Below, piece after piece: positions 23,106-34,799 of a DNA stretch of 64,000 bases. The first letter of the stretch is position 1. Each line of letters opens with the position of its first letter. The notes beneath the pieces are model-generated. The model made no database searches. It was not told where the DNA came from and saw only the letters and a program-made list of their open reading frames with translations. The stretch is from Epiperipatus broadwayi (Eukaryota; Onychophora; Udeonychophora; Euonychophora; Peripatidae): positions 1,085,001 through 1,149,000 of the forward strand of contig JAQFVV010000151.1 in the NCBI GenBank assembly GCA_028023455.1, written 5' to 3'. The position numbers were made by a program, and so were the translations under genes.

Positions 23106-23269
23106 CTGCACCAAACTAAGCAGGGCATTAAATCAGCGATTTCTAGAAATTGACTTTTGAGCGGCTTTTCTACATTTTAGGTTTTTAATGATCTTCTTAG
23201 ACAAATGTACATTTTATCTGATCCTAATTTTGAACCTCAAATGTCCTGCATTGTCTTGTACTTTTGAAT
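23106..23269. other. Short spacer, nothing recognised
   Basis: No motif seen. Confidence 0.3.
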
Positions 23270-23545
23270 ATCTTAAATAAACCACTAAACATCACATGAT
23301 CACCATCTCTTAGACTAGCACATAATTGTTATTAAACAAGGCAAAACTCTCCACACAGTAGTGCCACCCTGTGCCAACAAGAGTAATCAATGGATGCTAG
23401 AAGGCTTGTACTAGTCTGGGGATATTGGATGAGTAGGCACTAGATAGGAATTTTATGCACAAGCCTTCTGGCATCCATTAATTAATCTGGTTGGCACAGG
23501 GTAGCACTACTGTATGGAAAGTTTTGCCTTGTTTAGTAAATAAAA
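23270..23545. repeat. Rep-A, short inverted pair
   Basis: Begins with the outer end 'ccactaaacatcacatgatc', then the left arm (to about 23405) and the right arm starting 'ctagtctggggatattgg' and ending 'tggaaagttttgcc'. The hammerhead 5' half is missing: the right arm starts exactly inside stem III, with the downstream part intact. Confidence 0.7.
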
Positions 23546-23789
23546 AACAATTTTGTATATGTGTTTGACTTGTTTTCAGTTTTTTAAAAAAAACAAAATG
23601 TCTTAAAAAATACATTTATTTCACATATACTCATAGTATTGGATAAAGAGCCTACTGCAATTGCCAAACCTTCTCCAATAGCCTCTCATGCAAAAACAAT
23701 GAAATTGAAGACATTACCAATCAAGCTGATTAATAGCTAGGAAGTGAAAGTTTGGATAGTTTTTCATCTTGATTTGATCTTCTAGCATT

Positions 23790-24262
23790 ATAATAATAGC
23801 TAGACACCAATTTACTGACTGATATTGGATAGTTATTTGGTTTAACTATATGCCATTTATCTAACTTAAGAAAAATCCTTCAACCTGATTAAATCAAGAA
23901 ATCCCCCCCCCCACTTTAGATGGTCTGAATTCAAACCCATATCGCAAGGATGACAAGTAGAAGCATTAATTCAGAGTGAAAAATTGTTCAATAGCTCTAA
24001 AATAGACGCAGTAAAAGAGAAGACAGTACTCATCAGGCTTCCTAATTGCTGGGTGGGGAGGGGGTGAGCAGTTTTCCATCTTTGTTTTACCCTTTAACTA
24101 AAGAGTAGCTACATAACCATTTACTGATCAATATTGGGTGGTTTACAGGAATGGCAATGATCCAGCTGTTTGGGAAAGAAACAAATCCTAAGACTTATAA
24201 AATAATTTTCCTTGGCTCAGATTCAAATCCAAGTTCATAAGCATGTTGGGTAGAATGTATTA
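23790..24262 (+). repeat. Two diverged ~170-190 bp units in direct repeat, SINE-like
   Basis: 'accaatttactgactgatat' at 23800 parallels 'accatttactgatcaatatt' at 24118, and each is followed ~120 bp later by a B-box-like 'attcaaa(c/t)cc'. This suggests two old copies of one SINE or a tandem duplication of about 310 bp. A C-run (23905-23913) and a G-rich run (24051-24064) lie within. Confidence 0.45.
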
Positions 24263-24264
24263 AA

Positions 24265-24612
24265 CCACTAAACATCATACGATCACCATTCTTTATGCTT
24301 AAACAAGCTGTTTACATAGAGGCAAAACTCTCCATATGCAAACGAGAGTAATCAATGGATGCAGGAAGGTTTGTGCATAAAATCCCTATCTAGTGCCTAC
24401 TCATCCAATATCCCCAGACTAATTTCTAGTGCTCTCAGATCCAAGGTTCCTTACTGATGAAAGCCACAAGCTAGAAACTAGTCTGTGTATATTGGATGAG
24501 TAGGCACTAGATAGGGTTTTTATGCACAAACCTTCCTGCATCCATTGATTACTCTGGTTTGCACTGAATGATGCTACTGTGTGGAGATTTTTGCATGTAT
24601 GGGTAGGGTGTA
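24265..24612. repeat. Rep-A, inverted pair
   Basis: Outer end 'ccactaaacatcatacgatc', left arm to about 24429 (minus), right arm 24430-24612 (plus). The left arm stops at 'aatttctag', i.e. at the GAAA of the ribozyme, while the right arm contains the whole hammerhead-like region. The two arms are a clear match outside that region. Confidence 0.75.
24447..24489 (+). ncRNA. Hammerhead-ribozyme-like core in Rep-A
   Basis: TTCCTTA, CTGATGA (24454-24460), AGC/GCT hairpin, GAAA (24474-24477), ACTAGT stem III, C, TGTG. Stem I is weaker than in the 35.5 and 56.4 kb copies. Confidence 0.45.
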
Positions 24613-24930
24613 CCCTTGCATCATGAGGCCTTATATACTACATACACATATTTAGTTCTATAGACAGTTTTTTTTCCCCACAACTTCATAATATTACCAA
24701 AATTATGAGTATTTAGTTTTGTAAAATAAATAAAACTATATTTACATAGAATATTCAGTATTATGCAACTTTTAATATTTATTTAATGAAATTCAATTAA
24801 ACAATTAAAACATAATTTATAGATAAAAAAAATAAAGAAAGAACAAATGTACTTTATATTTCTGTATAATGAACTGTTATAATAAATAACAACAACAAAA
24901 GGAATTTTAGCTATCATTAGTTTTAAATTT
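24613..24930. other. No feature recognised
   Basis: AT-rich spacer. Confidence 0.4.
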
Positions 24931-25334
24931 CTTTATAGATATAATAAACATCTCCATACTTCCACATTCTTTTTAAATACATATAAATAAAGATATAATA
25001 AAAGACAAATGACCCCCAAGATGCATTTCGTGCTGAACCAGCATTCATCAGTTGGCCCAGGTCACAATAATACATCTTTATTATAGGCAAAGTATAAATT
25101 GTTACATTTTCATTTACCATTGCCAAACTTCCTCCCCTTACAACTTTGACGCCATCCATTTCAGATAAATACACTAATGATTATTACTAATCATTTTCGA
25201 AACTAGAGATTATCTCTAGCACAGATATAAATTTTAAGCCTCAGTTAAAGATTAATATATCTGATTTTTAAATTTACACACACGGAGTTTTTCACCTTTC
25301 TCTATCCTGTATGTAATATCTTTATAGATATAAT
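24931..25334 (-). mobile_element. Retrozyme-like element, slightly more than one monomer
   Basis: The 15-mer 'ctttatagatataat' occurs at 24931-24945 and again at 25320-25334, 389 bp apart. The sister copy at 32.8-33.1 kb contains this 15-mer region once, in the middle, joining what are here the two ends. The element therefore behaves as a linearised circle of about 389 nt plus a 15-nt overlap. One hammerhead lies inside (25011-25063). A block 'aactagagattatctctag' near 25200 relates it to the 18 kb array. It has no ORF of its own. Confidence 0.75.
25011..25063 (-). ncRNA. Hammerhead ribozyme of the retrozyme-like element
   Basis: Minus strand: outer stem I GACC (25063-), inner CCAA, core CTGATGA (25051-25045), stem II TGCT-ggttc-AGCA, GAA (25029-25027), stem III AT-GC-AT (25026-25021), C at 25020, then TTGG and GGTC (25019-25011) closing both parts of stem I. 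Predicted cut between 25020 and 25019. The only defect is A instead of G at the base of stem II (A-C mismatch). Confidence 0.75.
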
Positions 25335-25881
25335 GTCAACATCAAATAAACAAAACAGAAATAATATTAAAAATAGTAATCAGTTTGCTAAACAAATGGA
25401 AAAGAAATATACTCCTAACTGAGAAAATTAATAAGATGAATTGTATTAGCATGTCTAGAATGAAAAGAAATTATAAAAGAAAGTGAAAGATAAAAAAGTT
25501 TTGAAAAATAACCATAAAATAGACAGAGCTATGAATATTCTTAAGAAAAGCAAAAAGAGATTTGAAGAAAATGATTGGATATAATTTTTGTGATTTTATT
25601 TATTGTACAGAAATCTTATTTTTTTAATCAAATAGAAATAGTTCTTTTGAATTTGCAGCCTTATCTACAGTTTCAATACCAAAAAAAACAAATAATAATT
25701 AAAAATTTGTAAATTTGAATTCATAAATTTCATGTGTGCACCCATCTGCATGAGAAGTAATAGACCTTGTGCACTCTGTGTACAATTCTATGTGCATTCA
25801 CTCGTAAATTTGATCTCTTTATTTATTTATTATTGTAAATATTAATTCTTATTAAGTGCAATATCAGTACGTAATACTTAT
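25335..25881. other. No feature recognised
   Basis: AT-rich; no reliable motif. Confidence 0.4.
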
Positions 25882-26203
25882 ATAAGGCTATAACCTCAGT
25901 ACATGCGTCTTGAGTGCTTAATTTTAACAAGAGAGACCTCTCCAAATCTTAACACAAGATTCGACTTTATAAAGAGGGACCCTCTCATCTCTCAACCTAT
26001 TTTTTTAATTATAACAGTGAAGAATTTATTAGCTTCATGCTCCCAAATCAAAATGCTTTAGATTTGCCTATATAATTAAAAAAATAGCTTGAGAGATGAG
26101 GGTCCCTCATCTTTATAAAGTCGAATCTTGTGTTAAGATTTGGAGAGGTCTCTCTTGGTAAAATTAAGCACTCAAAGCGCATGTACTAAGGTTATAGCTT
26201 TAT
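25882..26203. repeat. Family C fold-back, ~130 bp arms
   Basis: The left arm (25882-26016) starts 'aaggctataacctcagta' and holds 'gagagacctctccaaatc'; the right arm (26073-26203) is its near-perfect reverse complement. The loop matches the region beyond the arm in the 39.2 kb copy ('ctaaagcattttgattt'), so the right half is a longer copy and the left a truncated one. Confidence 0.75.
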
Positions 26204-27434
26204 TTATTATTGCATAGTGAAGTTATGATCTACAGTATATCAACAGACCCTACTTCAATTATATAATCCAAAAAAAAAAAAAATGTAAATAAAAAAAGGA
26301 TTACAATTAGGAAATTTAATAAATTGTATAATACAATAGAAACCATATGCATACTATACATGTAAAAGTATCTGTGTAATGTATGTGCTTGTTGGAAAGT
26401 ATTCTACATGTGTAGTTCAGTAAATAAATAATATATGTTGTATTGTATTCGAACATTATTGTATTGTATTCAAACATTATCAACAAAGCATGATCTATTA
26501 TATACAATGTATGAAACCCGCAAGGGAAAATTGAAACAATACAGTAGATATTGCTGTTCAACTGTACTTTGAATTAGCCGTTAATAATTTCAAATAATTT
26601 AATATTGATAATCAGGTCTAAGCGATAATTCAACCGATTTGCTGACCAAATTGAAAGTCTAGAAGTCTGCATATAAACTATAATAAAAACAGAGTTGATT
26701 CAGTGGATTATGTAACGAATAAATCAATTAAAACTAAATACTCTTGCAAGAGTTTTTTCACTCTACTCTAAGGGTATCTACTATACACTTTACCAATCAA
26801 TGGAAAACCAATAGTATAGTGCTATAATATCATTATAAACAGTCCAATTTTGAACTTTGCTTTCATCAATGAAAACTAGAATTCAAAGCTGAAACTAACA
26901 AATTTATGCATAGTAATTACCTTTTACATTTTTATATTATTTTAAGATAATAGACTGAAATTTGAAGAAAACCCTATAGTTTTGAATCCATTCTAATGTC
27001 CTAGGAATCGATTTGACATCCATTAGTTTCTATATGTATTTTGAGAAACTTCATTTTTATGCCAATTGTAGGCACTTTCCATCTTTTGGTTAAAAATACT
27101 AATATCAACAACAACATACAGGTCTCTCATATGTTCCAAGAGTTGTTCTTTTCATACTTTAGCGATACTGTTATTAGTCTTAATCTTCAAAGATAAAGGC
27201 CTACAGAAAGCATAGAACTAAAATGTCTAAAATTATATACAGACTGACCTAATGTACATCTGTAACTGTTAGTTTGCTTTCAAAACTTTTTTTTTTTTTT
27301 AATTTCTGGTTATCAGCTTGAACAATATAAAAAAATAAAAAGTGATTGCCTGATTCATAAGTATGCCAAAAAACAGACCAAGGATGGAAATATTATAGCA
27401 CTATACCACAACATTTTCACTGATTAATCAAACT
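26204..27434. other. No gene recognised
   Basis: AT-rich spacer with a short duplication ('attgtattgtatt' twice near 26440-26475). Nothing else recognised. Confidence 0.4.
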
Positions 27435-29130
27435 TATAGATATTATCATTTTCAATTATTATAGGTCCAGTGTGTATAAAGGTCTCTTCAAATTTAAATC
27501 AATTTCTTTGATCTATTTCTCTTCTTGATATCAGATCAAAAAATGTTTTGGTTTCATAGTTCCATGTTACTATAAGCAGTTTCATCGTTCCATGTTACTA
27601 TAAGTAGTTTCTGTCTAGTTCTTTTACAATCTTTTGTGATCAAGTTGAAGATTTCAATCATCTATCTATTATTATTTCTTCTAGCAATATATCCCCCAGT
27701 ACCATTTCAGTCTATTAATTCTTTCAATGATGTATAGATTTATTTATTATTATATGATTCATTTTTGAACTCATCCACACATTTCAAGATGTCATCCTTC
27801 TTTTTAGTAATAGTTCCAACTTTTCTTCTTACCGCTGAAATAATTTTTGCTCCCATACCAAGATGTTGTTTTACACTTTTGAAATGTGTTGTCTTCTATA
27901 GCATTCCTTACCAATTCACCATTATATTTTTTTTAATATTATTTATTAATTCTTTTTCATATCATTTTACGGATCTCCAGCTATTCATTTACTCTTAATA
28001 AATGAGTTTTAAATATTTTTATATTCCTTCAGTACCAGATATCCTTGCAATCATTATTGATCTCAATTATGTTAGAATGACCTAAATTCATTGAATGTTA
28101 TTCTGAAATGTAAGATTATTAATTGTTTTTTTTTTTAATAGTTTTCATCTTTCTAGTTTTGCATTAATGTGTCTCTTACATCTCATTAACTGATAATCCC
28201 TTCTTGCATTGAATCTATTATAAGCATTACAATCTTAAAATATGTATTTTCTGTTAGGTTAAAATATAATTTGCATCTACTGTCCATTCGTTTAGATGCT
28301 TCCATATCTATTTCGTGAACTCCACAAGTCTGTGTTCTCTCGCATTTCTATCATCATAACCATTATTATCACAAAGTGAGCTATTACAAGTTACTCACAT
28401 CGTATTATCGCTTGTTAAAATCTATTGATCATCATAAATTCAATTTAATATATGCTATTTATTAAACAAACACGATTTCACAAGTTAATTTATACAACCT
28501 CTGGTATTCAATCTCATTATTAGATCATTGATTATATATGCTTAATTCTTCGTGATTCATATTCACCTATAGTACAAGATTGATCATACCTGATTGTAAA
28601 CAAGAACTCTGTATAACCCTATATATTTGACTTTTTGTGCAAATAAAGGTTATTTTGAAATAATAATAACCTTTATTATCTGAGACACTGGTCATCTTTC
28701 AATCAATTACCTAAAATTCAAGTCTCCCATGATAATTTGAAAATTTTGTTTGACCTGATCAAAAGCATTTTGAACTCTCATAATGACAACTTGCTGAGGC
28801 AGAAACCTGAATTATCTACATTTGTTATCAAACATTAAGTTAACCGACTAATCTTGATATTGTATTTAATATAAATCACCACAAAGCTGTTCTTCCACTT
28901 TTTATTTATAATGCTTCCCACTCCACATATGCTTCCAATATTTGTGCCTTTGTAAAAAAAAAAAACTATGTCCACTTTTCCAAGCAATTATCTCTTCATC
29001 TTTCCTTCCAACTTTATAACGTCCAACAATGCACCATTTAATGTTCCGATACTTCAAATTCATTATATGGTACTCTGGATCTGCAATTAGAATATTTAAC
29101 ATCACCTTCTGCCTTTAATCACTGACTGCT
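27435..29130 (-). pseudogene. RTE-like LINE relic, internally deleted
   Basis: Reading down the minus strand: endonuclease blocks near 29040-28900 (ILIADPEYHI, KWCIVGRYKVGR, EIIAWKSGH), IMGDLNFR near 28730-28700 (the metal-binding GDxN), YDDRNAREHRLVEFTK near 28350-28300, an ILT-KYI-like block and an SDH-like region near 28200. It then jumps to the C-terminal RLKWYWG...ARRN-NR block near 27690 and the conserved 3' end. Most of the reverse transcriptase is missing. It matches the other RTE copies at 35.8, 46.4 and 53.3 kb, with many stops and frameshifts. A tandem 27-bp duplication sits at about 27556-27610. Confidence 0.65.
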
Positions 29131-30769
29131 GTTTCGATACATAATTTTACAACATCTTGGGAATAAGGCCTACACTTTAGTTTTGTCTATTGGGATTAAA
29201 AATATCTTTTAAAAGAATGTCACACATTTATCCTGCTCTCAAAACAACTTAAGTTATGTTTCAGTTAAGAATTAATGGGCAAATGACAAAAACACTATTG
29301 TGTGTCTTGGTCTTAAACACAGAAGTAAAACAAAAGAACTTACCAAGGTGGTGCGATGCATATTAGTGAGCAACTCATTCATGTTTGTTCACCATATGAA
29401 TGATCATACAGTAATAACAGCTGTAATAAGAATGTATAATGTGGATATTAAGAATTTGGCCTGCTGAGTTCCTTTAAAATTTCAAAAAAGAAATCAAAGG
29501 GACTTCTTTCAATTAACAGAACTCTTTTAATGAAACAACACTTACAATAGGTGACTAAAATAGGATGAAGAAAATGCTCTTGGAAGCATGAATAAGAATA
29601 GTAGAATATCATACGATGTTGGTATTAAGTACTCTTAATTTTTACATAATTCATTGTAAATAAACAACAGAGTTCACAAGTTCTTACAACAACAACAAAA
29701 ATTCAACCTGTATGACTAAATTATAATTAAGTAATTGATTTATTAATTGGTTGAATCACAATGAATGCATTCACAATAGCATAATTACTCGCTGATTCAT
29801 CTAAAAAGATATTCGACAGTTTTGGCATCAAACCTGATTTTGAAAAATTTTCTCATTTTCTTTTTACTTAGAGGTTTTTCTCTTTTTTTGATAACTATAT
29901 CACATTAGAACTATGCATGCTTGTCCTGAGTTTAGCAAATGTCAGTCATTGATAAGTTCTCTTAGGTCTTTAATTACATATGACTTTGAGATCTCAAAGG
30001 ATCAAGCTATGAACTTACGTCTTTAATTACATATGACTTTGAGATCTCAAAGGATCAAGCTATGATCTTTTTCCCCTTTCTCTCAATGAAGAAAGTGCTT
30101 TAATTTGAATTAATTATTTATTATCAAGTATCTTATATTCTAATGATTTTTAATAATCACGTAAATAATTTTACAGCTGATCAAATATGTAATGTTAAGA
30201 CTATAAACCCATTCATGGTACAAACCATGTCCAAATTCATTACTAAGATAATTCATCAGCAAGATTCATAAAGAATCATGTAAATGAGCTTGTAAACAAT
30301 GATAATCTTTTATCTGACAAAACAGATTGATAATGATATGGCAAAAAGGTGTGTATTGTTTGCAAGTTCGTTAAATTATTCTTTAGGAATCATGATTGTG
30401 AATTAACTTAGTAATGAATTTGGATTTGTTTGTTCTGTGAATGGGGTTGCTATATTATGCATACATATTTGTAATAATTAATAATATAGTGATTTATATA
30501 TCTGTAAGTGTGGTACAACGACTCTTCACACATGCGTTAAAATTAGCAGGCACTCTCCAGTCAATAATTGTTTTAAACCTACAAATGGTCCACTTATAAT
30601 AAAAAACAAAATATAACACAAAAAAATAAACAATTGGTATATTGCTCAGGAGGTCAAAAGAAGTCTGAACATCAGAAGTGACATGGTGGGACATGATCCA
30701 TGAACTCCAAAATTCTGCATTTTATCAATGCATCAAATAAGGCAAAAATATTGATTTATTACTTGGAAG
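29131..30769. other. No gene recognised; small tandem duplication
   Basis: AT-rich spacer. 'ttaattacatatgactttga' plus the next 25 bases occurs twice in tandem (about 29968-30014 and 30020-30065). A diverged repeat pair with 'catcaaa(t/a)aagc' lies near 30690-30860. Confidence 0.45.
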
Positions 30770-31189
30770 TTTATAACAAGTTTGAACAGAACAGGGTCAT
30801 GAACTGTGGACTTGAAGATTTGGAGTCCACCACTTTATGACTGCATCAAAACAAGCAAGTCACAAAATAACATACTGAAATAATATTTTTTGATTTACTT
30901 GTTAACAGCATTTGACAGTAGTAAAAGTCGAAAGCAGTATAATGGTCTCATCTCACTCATTAAAATAAATAATTGCTGACCAAATATGAGATCTAAATAA
31001 CATCCTTGAATTCAAAACTTAGGATGTTTGAAGATTCAAACCACTGACTTGAAAAATATAACTCAAATAAAAGATGGCTGTTGGATGATTAAAACCAACA
31101 GCCAGAAACTAAAGTGGGGATAAGTTTGTTGCCACCTTCTAGTATCCATTGGCTATTCTTGCCTACATGGATGGCTTCTGAGCGCAGTG

Positions 31190-31290
31190 ATTGGATATGA
31201 TGCACTGTGACTTCTCCTTATATAGAGTCAGGAATCTCTCAGCAACTATGCCCAGAGAAACCTGTTAGCCACTTTAACTTCCCTTTCCAT
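31190..31290. repeat. Short repeat shared with 44.2 kb
   Basis: 'gatgcactgtgacttct', 'gagtcaggaat' and 'tctcag...atgccca' occur in the same order here and at 44200-44275. The family is unknown. Confidence 0.5.
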
Positions 31291-31389
31291 TCCCCACCCT
31301 AAGTTTTCCATATTCTTTTCTATCCTGCTACATCCCATTTCCACAACATAATCTTTGTCAACTCCATGGCTTTTATATCTAAAACCCCC

Positions 31390-32185
31390 TTATCTTTTCC
31401 CAAACTCAGCAAAAAAAACCAATAACCCATTTTCTGTATAATTACTTTGTTTATATTTATCCTTCCACAACTTCATTATTTGTACCTTTTTTGCTTTCAG
31501 GCATTTACATTCAATTAACAGATGCCTAATATTTTCTATGCCTTCCTTATACAACTTGCAGACTAAATCACCCATATTTTTCCATTTATATGAATATTCC
31601 TTTGTTGCTAAAGATATTTTTCAAGCTTTAAACAGTAAACTACTTTCCTTGCATCCAATATTGTTTATTTCTATATATATTTAAAGTCTTTTCATTCTCC
31701 ATACTAGTTCTCCATTTCTCCAACTGCCTATTCTTTATTAATGTATCTATTCTTCTATCCCATTCCTTAACACTATAACACTCAAAAATTCTTCTAACAC
31801 GATCAACCCAACTTTTGTATAAGTATACTGACATAAATTCTTCATCCAAGTCTTCTGCATATCGCATTACCTTTCTCACCCATCTTGTTGCTTGCCCATT
31901 ATTCATAAACCAATTAACTACTATTTTGACTATTCTTTTATTATCCATAAACTGCAATCTACCGAACATTTTCATTTTGCTTTTTACATCTCTCATATAA
32001 AAACTTGACCACCCCATTTCTCCTTGAAATGCTTCCTTTGCTATCCACATATCTGTATCTAATGCGTGTCTTCTTACTTCTCTTTGTACTTTTTCTATGT
32101 AATCTAATACTCCTTTACTAACACATACTGTATTGTTACCATATGTTAACCATGCTACTGTCACTACCATAAAGTCTAGCTGCAT
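31390..32185 (-). pseudogene. LINE pol C-terminal region
   Basis: A 181-codon frame (32185-31640) reads WLTYGNNTVCVSKGVLDYIE, KVQREVRRHALDTD, EAFQGEMGWSSFYMRD, KSKMKMFGRL, WDRRIDTLIKNRQLEKWRTS. This is the post-RT region typical of a large invertebrate LINE group (IEKVQR..., I-GELGWS-F--R..K). After a frameshift and a TGA near 31620, the next frame gives GSSLLFKA...ATKEYSYKWKN, and from 31575 MGDLVCKLYKEGIENIRHLLIECK, the zinc-binding tail with one Cys changed to Tyr. The piece is 5'-truncated before the catalytic YADD. Relatively recent, since the main frame is open. Confidence 0.7.
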
Positions 32186-32795
32186 CTTACTTATTATATG
32201 AGAACACTGTTAATTTCTTTATATGATGTTAGGTGGATCACTGCTGTCACATAAAAATATTCATAAAGTCAATTAAAGGCTTTAAATATTGAAAAAAAAA
32301 AAAACGAATAAAACATTTATAACTGTTTTATGATACACATAAAAAATAAAAAAACACTACTGAATTTATAAGCATAGTGGAAAATGGTAAGCAGGAATGG
32401 AGTGATTAAGAATTCCAGGTAAGCGTAGAGGGTTAGCTAAAGAGTATAAATCCTAAATATATATATAAAATATTTTTAATTAGGTCTCTGAAGGGAAAAA
32501 GCAGTTTTGTTATCTTTTCACAACGAAACAGTAGAAGCCAGTCAACAATAAAATCATACTTTCATGATTTTTCATTTTTCTTTTAAACTTTAGATAAGAA
32601 TGTCTGGATACCCATTTATTGACAAAAATAGGATGACTGTACCTGAAAAAATTTCTAAGATCTTGGATAGTGATCGTGGCTGATGCACTATACCATACGT
32701 TGTTTATAAGCAATGTAAAAAAAATAATAATAATGATTATAGATAGGATTATAAAAAGTTACAAAATTAAATGTACAATATATTCTTAATTATAG
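32186..32795. other. No feature recognised
   Basis: AT-rich; nothing found. Confidence 0.4.
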
Positions 32796-33108
32796 GTTTT
32801 AAATTTTTACATTTTTATTTACCATTGTCAAACTCGCTCCATTCACAACTTTGACACCATCCATATCAGATAAATACAGTAATGATTATTACTAATCACT
32901 TTCTAAACTAGAGATTATCTCTAGCACAGATATAAACTTTAAACCTCAGTTAAAGATTTTTAATTTTAAACATACACACACATAGAGTTATGCACTTTTC
33001 TTTTTCCCCTGTGTAATATCTTTATAGATATATTAAACAACCTGCATACTTCCCTATTCTTTTTAAATTCATATAAAGATACAATAAAAGACAAATGTTT
33101 TAAATTTT
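32796..33108 (-). mobile_element. Retrozyme-like monomer, circularly permuted, flanked by a direct repeat
   Basis: Matches 25098-25334 followed by 24931-25010 of the sister element: the order of the two segments is swapped and joined at the 15-mer region. It lacks only the ~88 bp with the ribozyme. The 12-mer 'gttttaaatttt' flanks it on both sides (32796-32807 and 33097-33108), consistent with a target-site duplication. The inserted part is about 288 bp. Confidence 0.7.
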
Positions 33109-33665
33109 ATATTACTATTACAATTTATTTTCGATTTATTTCAATAAGAATTTAAATAATGGATAGACCAACATATGATATAGACAATATAAAGGATTTA
33201 AAAGGTTATCCAATACATCAATCCATAATTCAAGGGCAAAAATATTTTTTCTTCTGAATACTGCGTATCAAATTTATTTAAGATAGATAAATTAATAATT
33301 TTAAAATAGGTACAAAAAAGGAGAGGTTATTCAACAGATCAATCTATACGGGGGAAAAAAAAGTATTTATGAATGTATCAAAATGACTAAGATAGATTAA
33401 GATAAATTAACAACTCCAAAAAAAAAAAAAAGGTAAAGCAAAAAAATATGAAAATGTGTGACGACAGGTTTTATTTGATGAATTAGCTGATAGCATGCAA
33501 ATAAAATAAAAAACGGGGAGCGAAGAAAGAAGAGAAATTAAAAACTGTGGTAAGGGTTTTAATTCATAAATACTTTACAAAGTTAACATCAAATCAGAAT
33601 TTGATTTGCGATGTTGAATTCTTTCCACAATAAATTTTATGTAATTTAATACACTACATGCTACC
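33109..33665. other. No feature recognised
   Basis: AT-rich spacer with an A-run at about 33419-33431. Confidence 0.4.
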
Positions 33666-33669
33666 ACAC

Positions 33670-33955
33670 ACACCTGCACTTATAATCAAATGAATGGCGG
33701 AAGAGTTGTGGGTTGGAGTAGTTTGAAGCCTGTCCATTAAAGTAATGAAGATTGGCTATCTTAATATGAAGCGCTCTGATTGTATATGTATGGAAATGGT
33801 AATCTGGACCAACTGATGATTGCTGGCTTAGCATGAAATATGTATATTGATGATTATTTATCTTTTCAACATGTATGTGATCAGGTGGATCGGCAATATG
33901 AGATGGCATGGAGAGTTGAGAGTCGTGTGACAGTCTGAGTTCGAATGCCTTATAT
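33670..33955 (+). repeat. Hammerhead-bearing repeat, longest copy
   Basis: Contains a hammerhead-like motif (33801-33854), a short linker with 'tatcttttcaacatgt', and a 3' block with 'atgagatggcatggagag' and 'gagttcgaatgcc', which looks like a tRNA B box. Copies at 12.63-12.88 kb (fold-back) and 15.53-15.73 kb. Confidence 0.6.
33801..33854 (+). ncRNA. Hammerhead ribozyme-like motif
   Basis: AATC...CCAA, CTGATGA (33813-33819), stem II TGCT-ggctt-AGCA, GAAA (33835-33838), A at the expected cut position (33846), then TTGATGATT: outer stem I AATC/GATT pairs perfectly, inner CCAA/TTGA has three of four. The T-T pair at the base of stem II is a defect. Confidence 0.5.
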
Positions 33956-34799
33956 AATAAATTTTATAGAAATATTACACGTTTAACAAAAACAAAAACT
34001 AGTTTCTGGAGTGAATCAATATTAAAATCAATTAAACTGATCATGAAAAATTATATATAAATAGACTAGAGGAAGTAGGTAACATTATTTCCTTCATCTA
34101 AAACGTTTTATTTTTAATATAAATATTCTTAATTAAAGTAATGAGGCTAAATTTTACATACATAATCAGACACAAGCATAGTTTATTATTATTATCATAA
34201 TAAATAAGCATTACCTACAGAAAGAAGCTTGCTATTGAATGGAAGGAAATCCCTTGGTACCTTCTTGAAGCCTTAAAGAAACTAAACTCCACTCCATATC
34301 TCCTTATTGATGCAGATGTTTCTACTATATGATTATTCATAAATGGGCTGCTCACCAACACATATCAGGTGGCTTGGTGAGAATATTGATTTGTAACCTC
34401 CAAGATTAACATAAAACAACATCAACATCTTTCTCCTTAATTGCTTATTAATAATTCTTAAATGAAATGTTTTCTAGAAGAGAAAAATGAATGGGTGTGT
34501 GAATGTCCTTTTTAATGCTTAGATGGGTAATCATAATAATGTTACATTATGGCTCTTATTCTTAGGAGGCTGTAAACTCACCAATCAAGGCAGCATTAAA
34601 ATAGGGTGCTAAAAATCCCAATTGTACACCCTTGCTGCCATTTGGTGATAACATTTTATTTAAGTATCTCTAACTGCAGATTATCTTTGTGAAGGAAGAT
34701 TGCATAAATTGGAAAGAACTGTTGAACATTAAATGGAATATTTCTTGACTTTGTGTGAAGTTAAAAAAAGAGGTGACAAGATAAATGATTTAAATAGTG
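33956..34799. other. No feature recognised
   Basis: AT-rich spacer; no coding motif seen. Confidence 0.4.
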
